From Planctomycetaceae bacterium (GTDB taxonomy: Bacteria; Planctomycetota; Planctomycetia; Pirellulales; UBA1268), in NCBI GenBank assembly GCA_947453125.1, contig CANGGC010000117.1, positions 1-7,246 of the forward strand: DNA of 7,246 nucleotides, given 5' to 3'. This document shows, in pieces, positions 1 to 7,246 of this stretch. A program made the position numbers and the translations under genes. Position 1 is the stretch's first letter. Each line of letters starts with the position of its first letter. Under the pieces are notes generated by a model, which saw only the letters and a program-made list of their open reading frames with translations, did no database searches and had not been told where the DNA came from.

Positions 1-1
1 C

Positions 2-208
2 AATCAATACTCGCAGCAGTTCAACAACCAGTTGCAGCAATTCAACAACCAGACCCAGGCGGCGCTGCAGTCGCAGCAGCAGGCACTCTCCGGGCAGATT
101 CCGCAGGTGCCCCAGCAGCAGACAGCCAACGGCAACTGGTGGCCGTTCACGAGCCCAGCCGGGATGCCGCCGTCGCGTTCCACGCCGGCCCAACCGGTTA
201 AGTACTGA
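2..208 (+). CDS. C-terminal fragment of a Q/N-rich protein, function unknown
   Basis: The frame is open from the left edge of the window and ends at a TGA at 206-208, giving 68 residues of a truncated protein whose start lies outside the window. The first 30 residues are very rich in Gln and Asn and carry a repeated QQFNNQ unit with seven-residue spacing; Phe, Leu and Ala recur at heptad-like positions, so an amphipathic or coiled-coil helix is possible. The tail is Pro/Ser-rich, includes a NWWPF motif and ends VKY. No catalytic motif or known domain is visible, and I do not recognise the family. The gene stops 15 bp before the convergent stop of the nucleoside hydrolase, as expected for a real gene end. 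The reverse strand is also open here, but it would encode a Cys/Trp-rich peptide with no recognisable feature, so the plus frame is preferred. Confidence 0.6.
   Translation, partial: NQYSQQFNNQLQQFNNQTQAALQSQQQALSGQIPQVPQQQTANGNWWPFTSPAGMPPSRSTPAQPVKY
20..52 (+). repeat. 12-bp direct repeat, 21-bp period
   Basis: The sequence TTCAACAACCAG occurs at 20-31 and again, identical, at 41-52. The period is 21 bp, which is seven codons, so it encodes the repeated FNNQ unit of the Q/N-rich protein. It looks like an internal coding repeat rather than a mobile or regulatory repeat. Confidence 0.7.
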
Positions 209-226
209 CGCACCGCCGCGCCGTCA
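206..226. repeat. Inverted repeat spanning two convergent stop codons
   Basis: TGACG at 206-210 and CGTCA at 222-226 are perfect inverted repeats separated by 11 bases. Each arm contains the stop codon of one convergent gene (TGA at 206-208 on the plus strand, TGA at 226-224 on the minus strand). A transcript of either strand could form a short hairpin. There is no T tract and the stem is only five base pairs, so a terminator role is possible but weakly supported; part of the symmetry follows from having two TGA stops facing each other. Confidence 0.25.
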
Positions 227-1165
227 CTCGGTCGCAGCGCCCGCGGCTGCCATCCCCCGGATGATGCAGTCCTTCACCGCAGCCACGTCGCAGCTGGTCA
301 GCAGGTCGACGTTTGGCATCCCGCGGCGCGTCTGACGGCGGTCGACGACGAGCATGCCGGAGGTCAGCCGCCCTTCCGTCTCGACATCGGCCGACACCGT
401 CGATCGCTCGAACAGCTCCGGATTCGTTGCCGCCACGAGGGCCACCACCTCCGGCAGGCAGATCCCCTCGCTGCCGAGGAGTTGCCGCTGGGCCCGGAAC
501 GCATGGGGGAGGACCCGGCGGAAGAGCTTGCCGGCGCGGGAGAAGGCGTCGGGGAGTTGGTCGAGGAGTTCGAAGCCGAGTACCACCTGGCCGGCGGTGT
601 CGACAGGCAGGAGTGTCTTGGCGACCGGCTCGAGGAGCACATGCCGGGCCGCGGCCGGGTCGGCATGGAAGTTGAAGTCGGCCACGGGCGTGACGGTGCC
701 GGTGGCGGTGGCCGAGCCACCACAGACGACGATGCCGGCGATGATCTCGGCGAGGGACGGATCGCGCCGGAGGACGCGGGCGATGTTCGTCAGCGGCCCC
801 AGCGCCAGGATCGTGACCTCACGGGGATTGGCCCGGAGGGTCTCGGCGATCACCTTCTCCGCGGCATGCTCGCCATGGAGAGGAACGCGCGGCAGATCGA
901 GGCCACCGAGGCCGTCGCCTCCGTGGAGGTTCCAGGGATTGTCGATCGGGGTGGTGTCGGTCGGCGCCGCGCCGAGCCGAGGCAACTTCGGGGGGTCGAG
1001 GAGGGCGACGAGCGCCTGAACGTTTGCCGTCGCCTGCTGGGGGGCCACACTCCCCCCGGTGGCCGTCACCGCCAGGACATCGAGGCGGGGGTCGAAGAGG
1101 GCGATGGCCAGCGAGATGGCGTCATCGATGCCGGGATCGATGTCCAGAATCAGCTTGCGCGGCAA
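224..1165 (-). CDS. Inosine/uridine-preferring nucleoside hydrolase
   Basis: This 313-residue protein belongs to the nucleoside N-ribohydrolase family, which splits nucleosides into ribose and free base for salvage; it has no signal peptide and should be cytoplasmic. The N-terminus reads LDIDPGIDDA (residues 7-16), the Asp cluster that binds the catalytic calcium and the ribose. HGGDGLGG (81-88), GPLTNIA (123-129) and VADFNFHADP (161-170) are further family signatures, and the length is typical. The start is taken as TTG at 1165 because it yields the usual MPRK(L/I)ILD opening; no in-frame ATG lies nearby, and a weak GGGA sits nine bases upstream. The frame stays open far upstream of this start, but that part is antisense to trpD and has no family similarity. 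At residues 236-240 the expected His-Asp pair reads Pro-Glu, so substrate preference or activity may differ. The substrate cannot be told from sequence. The gene is divergent from trpD. Confidence 0.9.
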   Translation of the reverse strand: MPRKLILDIDPGIDDAISLAIALFDPRLDVLAVTATGGSVAPQQATANVQALVALLDPPKLPRLGAAPTDTTPIDNPWNLHGGDGLGGLDLPRVPLHGEHAAEKVIAETLRANPREVTILALGPLTNIARVLRRDPSLAEIIAGIVVCGGSATATGTVTPVADFNFHADPAAARHVLLEPVAKTLLPVDTAGQVVLGFELLDQLPDAFSRAGKLFRRVLPHAFRAQRQLLGSEGICLPEVVALVAATNPELFERSTVSADVETEGRLTSGMLVVDRRQTRRGMPNVDLLTSCDVAAVKDCIIRGMAAAGAATE

Positions 1166-1306
1166 GGGTAGGCATCCCGACTGGGGGCGGCGGGGGAAGA
1201 CCTGGTGTAGTCTTGGATACGAATCCCGGCACGCCCGAGGACGAGTCAATCGTACCCCGACGGCGGCCCGCCGGCACGCGCGGCCCCCCGAGAGCCTTTC
1301 CGCCCC
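1166..1306. promoter_or_regulatory. Divergent intergenic region between nucleoside hydrolase and trpD
   Basis: These 141 bases separate two divergent genes and should hold a promoter for each; that is inferred from arrangement. On the minus strand a TTGACT box (1249-1244) lies 17 bases upstream of GGATTC (1226-1221), a good -35 with a poor -10, which could serve the hydrolase. On the plus strand nothing stands out; a weak GAGAG (1290-1294) lies 12 bases before the trpD ATG. No attenuator-like leader peptide with Trp codons, no T-box and no riboswitch fold is apparent. Confidence 0.35.
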
Positions 1307-2452
1307 ATGCCCAGCCCGGCCGACCCCTCCTCCCGTCACGATCCCCGTTCCCCACCAGCGACGTCGCTGCCGGTCGACCGGCAGATCGCGATTCTCCTCA
1401 GCGGCGGCCACCCGACGGCGGCCGATGCCGAGACGCTCGTCAGCGGCGTGCTCGCGGGGGACGTCGACCTCGACACCTTCGGGAAGTGGCTCGTGGCCCT
1501 CGCCGAGGCTGGCGAGACCACGGCAGAAATCGCCGGCGTCGCCGCGGCCCTCCGGGCGAGGATGGTGCGCGTGCCCCATGCCTGCCGAATCGTCGCCGAC
1601 ACCTGCGGCACCGGCGGCGACGGTTCGGGATCGTTCAACATCTCGACGGCCGCGGCGATCGTCGTCGCAGGGGCCGGCTTGGCAGTGGCCAAGCATGGCA
1701 ACCGGGCCGTCTCGAGCCGCACTGGCTCGGCCGACGTCCTCGAGCGTCTCGGCGTCCGAACCGACGGCCCACCGTCCCTTGCGGCCGCCTGCCTCGCCGA
1801 CGTCGGCCTCGCCTTCTGTCTGGCACCGACCCACCATCCGGCGATGGCCCGCGTCGGCCCGCTGCGGCGATCTCTGGGGAGGCCGACTGTGTTCAATTTC
1901 GTCGGCCCGCTGTGCAACCCGGCCGGGGCGACCGTACAGGTGATCGGCGTCGGCAGAGCCGCCGTCCGTCACGCCGTGGCCGAAGCCGCCATGCTCGGCG
2001 GAGCCCGCCGCGTCCTCGTCGTCTCGAGCCCGCTGGCGATCGATGGGCCAGGAACACCGGCCACCGGCGCGGCAACGCTCGACGAAGTCAGTCTTTTCGG
2101 CGTCACCGAGGTCATCGATGTCGGGCCCGACGGCACGCGACACCACTCTTGGACCGCCGAAGACTTCGGATTGTCGACGCGCCCGATCGCCGATCTTGCG
2201 AAGCTCGAGGTGAATGGCCCCGACGAGAGTGCCGCGGCGATCCGCGCCGTGCTCGCCGGGGAGTCGGGGCCGCGCCGCGATGTCGTCGTGCTGAATGCCG
2301 CGGCGACCCTGTGGGCCGCCGGACTGGCCGCGTCGCTCCCCGCGGCCCGCGCCCTTGCCGAGCGCGCCATCGACGACGGCTCCGCCGCCGCGAAGCTCAC
2401 CGCGCTCGTCGCGCGATCAAACATCGCCGTGGCCCCGTCAGTCGATGCCTGA
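1307..2452 (+). CDS. trpD: Anthranilate phosphoribosyltransferase (TrpD)
   Basis: TrpD joins anthranilate to PRPP, releasing pyrophosphate and forming phosphoribosyl-anthranilate, the second step of tryptophan synthesis, in the cytoplasm. Of its 381 residues, 1-21 are a Pro/Ser-rich, probably disordered extension; the helical N-terminal domain runs from about 22 to 90. Then come the PRPP loop CGTGGDGSGSFNIST (100-114), KHGNRAVSSRTGSADVLE (129-146), the substrate-side APTHHPAM (173-180), FNFVGPLCNP (196-205) and the metal-binding Asp-Glu in TLDEVS (D259, E260), followed by the family's EDFGL. All core motifs are present, so the enzyme is probably active. Two departures stand out: a 19-residue stretch (240-258) replaces the short VHSGG-like loop before Asp-Glu, and its His is lost. 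The ATG at 1307 lacks a strong ribosome binding site; no other trp gene is in the window. The copper ATPase follows 27 bp downstream and may share the transcript. Confidence 0.93.
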   Translation: MPSPADPSSRHDPRSPPATSLPVDRQIAILLSGGHPTAADAETLVSGVLAGDVDLDTFGKWLVALAEAGETTAEIAGVAAALRARMVRVPHACRIVADTCGTGGDGSGSFNISTAAAIVVAGAGLAVAKHGNRAVSSRTGSADVLERLGVRTDGPPSLAAACLADVGLAFCLAPTHHPAMARVGPLRRSLGRPTVFNFVGPLCNPAGATVQVIGVGRAAVRHAVAEAAMLGGARRVLVVSSPLAIDGPGTPATGAATLDEVSLFGVTEVIDVGPDGTRHHSWTAEDFGLSTRPIADLAKLEVNGPDESAAAIRAVLAGESGPRRDVVVLNAAATLWAAGLAASLPAARALAERAIDDGSAAAKLTALVARSNIAVAPSVDA

Positions 2453-2465
2453 TCCCCGCCCACTC

Positions 2466-2471
2466 AGAAGG
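2466..2471 (+). promoter_or_regulatory. Ribosome binding site of the copper ATPase
   Basis: AGAAGG lies eight bases before the ATG at 2480, inside the 27-bp gap after trpD. It supports this start and shows that the ATPase can be translated from a transcript that begins at or before trpD. Confidence 0.6.
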
Positions 2472-2479
2472 CCAGCCCG

Positions 2480-5026
<2,547 letters not shown>

Positions 5027-5043
5027 AGCCCGTCGGCCCCACC

Positions 5044-5847
5044 TCACTGCCCCGTCAGTGGCACCGTCAGGCCGTCGTAGGCAAGCTCCACGCCCGGGGG
5101 GAGCTGCGCTGAGATCGCGCGGTGGGAGATGTCGTGGGAAAAATGGATGAGGAGCGTTCGCTTCGCCCCCACGCGTTCGGCCACGGCGAGCGACTCCTCG
5201 AGGGAGAAGTGGGTCGAATGGCGGGATTGCCTGAGACAGTCGAGAACGAGAACGTCGAGCCCCTCGAGCCTATCGAACGTCTCCTCCGGCACGCCGTTGG
5301 TGTCGGTGCAGTAGGCGACGTCGCCGAAGCGGAAGCCGAGGACGTCGAAGACGCCGTGCCGGAGCCGGAGCGGCACGACGCGGGCCCCGAGGAGGTCGAA
5401 CGGCTCGGTCGTGATCCTCGAGAACTCGAGCTTCGGCACGCCCCCGCCGGGGAGCGGCATCGGCAGGAAGGCATAGTCAAAGGCCCGGCGAATCCGTTCC
5501 TCGACGAGCGCCTCGCAGTAGACCGGGATCGGCCCGCCACTGGCGAAACAGAGCGGCCGGACGTCGTCGAGGCCGTAGAGATGATCGACATGCTCGTGCG
5601 TGTAGAGCACCGCGTCGACCCGGCCGATCCGCTCGCGGAGGAGTTGCGAGCGGAGATCGGGGGTCGTATCGATGAGGAGCGTGCCCCCGGGGAGACCGAG
5701 GAGAACGCTCGTCCGCATCCGCCGGTCACGCGGGTCGTCGCTCGTGCAGACCGGACAGGCACACCCCACCATCGGCACGCCGACACTCGTGCCAGTGCCG
5801 AGGAAGATCATCTCGCCGGCGGGATCGCGAAACGGGGATGCGGCCAT
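5044..5847 (-). CDS. MBL-fold phosphodiesterase, PhnP-like
   Basis: A 267-residue cytoplasmic metallo-beta-lactamase-fold hydrolase. It begins with FLGTGTSVGVP (15-25), then a Cys cluster C29, C31, C34 like the structural-zinc site of PhnP. The dinuclear active site is complete: HEHVDH (84-89), H164, D182 in CTDTNG, and H235. H238, three residues after H235, matches the fourth structural-zinc ligand of PhnP. Known PhnP cleaves phosphoribosyl cyclic phosphate in phosphonate breakdown, but no other phn gene is present here, and many planctomycete-type relatives are annotated only as MBL-fold hydrolases; the substrate is therefore open, with a cyclic phosphate or phosphodiester the likeliest class. 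The ATG at 5847 has no clear ribosome binding site; an in-frame ATG at 5811 (Met13), just before IFLGTGTS, is a credible alternative start. It lies 45 bp downstream of the esterase gene on the same strand, and its stop faces that of the ATPase 17 bp away. Confidence 0.88.
   Translation of the reverse strand: MAASPFRDPAGEMIFLGTGTSVGVPMVGCACPVCTSDDPRDRRMRTSVLLGLPGGTLLIDTTPDLRSQLLRERIGRVDAVLYTHEHVDHLYGLDDVRPLCFASGGPIPVYCEALVEERIRRAFDYAFLPMPLPGGGVPKLEFSRITTEPFDLLGARVVPLRLRHGVFDVLGFRFGDVAYCTDTNGVPEETFDRLEGLDVLVLDCLRQSRHSTHFSLEESLAVAERVGAKRTLLIHFSHDISHRAISAQLPPGVELAYDGLTVPLTGQ
5045..5060. repeat. Small inverted repeat at the ATPase/phosphodiesterase convergence
   Basis: CACTG at 5045-5049 and CAGTG at 5056-5060 are perfect inverted repeats around a six-base loop. 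The element overlaps the stop of the minus-strand phosphodiesterase and begins 18 bases after the ATPase stop, a plausible place for a bidirectional hairpin. The stem is short and no T tract follows on either strand, so the terminator role is tentative. Confidence 0.25.
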
Positions 5848-5892
5848 GACTGAAAAAACTCTGGGGTGACCGGGGGCATCGTAGCAGCCCGT

Positions 5893-7116
5893 TCACGGCG
5901 CGGTGAGCCGGGCCTCGAGCCAGGGGGCAATCGCCGCGAACCAGGCTTCCGCATGGCGGAGCTGACCGGCACCACTGAAGTGCACGCCACGGCCGCCGGA
6001 GTCGCGGAGAAGGCCCTTCAGGGCGTCGGTGTCGGGGCCGGGGAGGGCGAGGCCGTCACGGCAGACGGCGGCCTGCGCCGCCCGGATGTCGGCCGACGAT
6101 TCATCGCCGGGGACATGGTACGTGGCCCGGGCGACAAACCAGGGGGCATCCTGACCGCTCGCGGCCCGTGCGGCGCGGATCAGCCGGCCGAGCGCGTCCT
6201 CATAGAGCGGCCCGGGGAGCGTTCGGGAAGGATCGGACTGGTTGGCGTCGCTCTCCCCCTGATGCCAGAGCACCGCCCGGAAGCCGGTCGGACCGCACTG
6301 CCCCATCCGCTCGACGAGCATGGCAAAGGCAGCGCCGTCGCTCTCGAAGCCGCCATCGGCGGCGGGGCGCACCCTCCCGGTGAGTGTCGGAGGCGCGGGG
6401 AAACGCAATCCGGCGGGGAGCCATTCGCGGACACTCGTCGCGCCGATCCCGCAGGCGACGAAGCCGACCGGCACGTCGAACTCCGCCACGAGGGCATCAC
6501 CGATCGCCGGGACGAAACTCCCCCCGTCGCCACTGGCCCCCGGTTGCGGGTCGGCCGCCACGCGCCACACGCCGTCCGGGGCGAGCGTCACGACCCGGTC
6601 ATCCGTCGGCGCGAGTTTCTCCTCGCCGTGATTGGCGGAGTTCGATTGACCGGCGACAACAAACACCTCGCCGACCCCAACTTTCTCCACCGCCGCTTCC
6701 CCCACAACCAAGCCCTCGACCACCGACCTGACTTCGAGCCGATGCCATCCCCCCGCCGGCGCGGCGAGGAGGCCGGTAAACGTCTCCCCATCCCGCGCAA
6801 GCGACTGCCACGGCGAATCCGCCGCCAGCGCGACGCGGGCCTCGATCGCTCCAGCCGCGGGGAGGGACGCGCGCACCTCGACGGGAATGGCCCCTTCGCC
6901 GCGGCTCTGCCGCTGCACCACGGCCCACTCGACCGGCCGGACGATCCGCAGGGCCGCGCCCCCGGGCTCTGGCGGGGCGCCATGGGCCAGCAGAGGCGCG
7001 ACGACGAGGGCCAAAAGCAGGGCGACCCACGGCCACAGCCGGAATCCGGGCCAACGCCCAGCCGCTCCTGAAGCCCACGGGAAGCAACGGCCGATTCCGT
7101 TCCAGTGTCGTGCCAT
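5893..7116 (-). CDS. Exported SASA-domain carbohydrate esterase (sialate O-acetylesterase-like)
   Basis: This 407-residue protein belongs to the SGNH-type SASA/DUF303 family, whose members remove acetyl groups from sugars. The first 50 residues hold a long Arg/Trp-containing n-region, a hydrophobic stretch (29-44) and a possible cleavage after AHGA (44-47), so it is probably exported. Residues 55-150 look like a beta-sandwich with the GGWHRLEVR motif (122-130) common before this catalytic domain. The catalytic domain starts with VFVVAGQSN (151-159; nucleophile S158), has the family signature WHQGESD (284-290) and ends with GVHFSGAG (377-384), H379 being the likely catalytic His. The true substrate is probably an acetylated polysaccharide, but sequence cannot say; sialic acid itself is unlikely to be the only target. 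A strong ribosome binding site supports the ATG at 7116. The PhnP-like gene follows after 45 bp and may be cotranscribed. Confidence 0.85.
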   Translation of the reverse strand: MARHWNGIGRCFPWASGAAGRWPGFRLWPWVALLLALVVAPLLAHGAPPEPGGAALRIVRPVEWAVVQRQSRGEGAIPVEVRASLPAAGAIEARVALAADSPWQSLARDGETFTGLLAAPAGGWHRLEVRSVVEGLVVGEAAVEKVGVGEVFVVAGQSNSANHGEEKLAPTDDRVVTLAPDGVWRVAADPQPGASGDGGSFVPAIGDALVAEFDVPVGFVACGIGATSVREWLPAGLRFPAPPTLTGRVRPAADGGFESDGAAFAMLVERMGQCGPTGFRAVLWHQGESDANQSDPSRTLPGPLYEDALGRLIRAARAASGQDAPWFVARATYHVPGDESSADIRAAQAAVCRDGLALPGPDTDALKGLLRDSGGRGVHFSGAGQLRHAEAWFAAIAPWLEARLTAP

Positions 7117-7122
7117 AAAAGA

Positions 7123-7128
7123 CTCCTC
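7123..7128 (-). promoter_or_regulatory. Ribosome binding site of the SASA esterase
   Basis: On the minus strand GAGGAG ends six bases before the ATG at 7116, close to ideal spacing. It is the strongest ribosome binding site in the window and fixes the start of the esterase. Confidence 0.75.
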
Positions 7129-7180
7129 GACCCCGTTTCGCCTTGACCGATCCAGCGGGATACCGCGACAATCCGAAGGT

Positions 7181-7199
7181 GGCGGAAACGGAATCCGCC
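7181..7199. repeat. Inverted repeat upstream of the esterase gene
   Basis: GGCGGA (7181-7186) and TCCGCC (7194-7199) are perfect six-base inverted repeats around a seven-base spacer, about 65 bp upstream of the esterase start. It could be an operator for the esterase or a hairpin after an upstream minus-strand gene: one minus frame entering from the right edge ends at a TAA (7206-7204), five bases before it. No T tract follows. The rest of 7117-7246 shows no supportable gene. Confidence 0.3.
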
Positions 7200-7246
7200 C
7201 AGCTTACCCGGTCCACCCGCTGCTCCCGGGCCCCCACGGCCCGGCG

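Noticed and set aside
1166..2146. The minus-strand nucleoside hydrolase frame stays open for about 327 more codons across trpD, suggesting a 640-residue fusion protein.
   Set aside because: The extra part is Arg/Gly/Asp-rich antisense of trpD with no recognisable domain, and the hydrolase begins exactly like its family at the TTG at 1165. Long open antisense frames are expected at this G+C content.
5866..7071. A 401-codon plus-strand frame opposite the esterase.
   Set aside because: It has no domain or signal and is antisense to a complete SASA protein with signal peptide, GQSN and WHQGESD motifs.
7143..7246. Plus-strand frame open from a TTG at 7143 (or GTG at 7179) to the right edge, possibly a divergent gene; TTGACC at 7143-7148 and GACAAT at 7167-7172 could also be read as a weak promoter.
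   Set aside because: About 100 open bases are common by chance at this G+C content, there is no good ribosome binding site, and the -10 box is poor. Sequence to the right would settle it.
7204..7246. Possible C-terminus of an upstream minus-strand gene ending at TAA (7206-7204).
   Set aside because: Only about 13 Gly/Pro/Trp-rich residues are visible, too few to support a coding call.

Overview
This is a GC-rich window (roughly 70% G+C by eye) that is packed with ordinary-looking chromosomal genes. It holds five complete protein genes and the 3' end of a sixth. Intergenic gaps are short (15 to about 140 bp). No RNA gene, CRISPR array, insertion sequence or phage gene is visible. The set fits a member of the Planctomycetota: a secreted SASA-type esterase, a nucleoside hydrolase beginning PRKLILDIDPGIDDA, a copper ATPase with a CPMHP-type metal domain, and mostly weak Shine-Dalgarno sites. 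That assignment is inference from the style of the proteins, not from a marker gene.

Layout, left to right. (1) 2-208, +: the C-terminal end of a Q/N-rich protein of unknown function. (2) 224-1165, -: an inosine/uridine-preferring nucleoside hydrolase, convergent with gene 1. (3) 1166-1306: a divergent intergenic region that should hold promoters for the genes on either side. (4) 1307-2452, +: trpD, anthranilate phosphoribosyltransferase. (5) 2480-5026, +: a Cu+-exporting P1B-1 ATPase, 27 bp after trpD and with its own ribosome binding site. (6) 5044-5847, -: a PhnP-like metallo-beta-lactamase-fold phosphodiesterase, convergent with the ATPase. (7) 5893-7116, -: an exported SASA-family (sialate O-acetylesterase-like) esterase, 45 bp upstream of gene 6 and probably transcribed with it. 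(8) 7117-7246: leader DNA upstream of gene 7, with one small inverted repeat.

The window does not read as one functional system. trpD (tryptophan synthesis), the copper exporter, the nucleoside hydrolase (nucleoside salvage) and the esterase/phosphodiesterase pair are functionally separate, as is common in planctomycete chromosomes, where biosynthetic operons are often scattered. I found no convincing new multi-gene system. The points worth a second look are inside the proteins: a His-to-Pro change at the expected catalytic site of the nucleoside hydrolase, a 14-residue insertion with loss of a conserved His beside the metal-binding Asp-Glu of TrpD, and a copper ATPase whose N-terminus carries three vicinal Cys-Cys pairs and a CPMHP zinc-ribbon-like domain instead of HMA domains.
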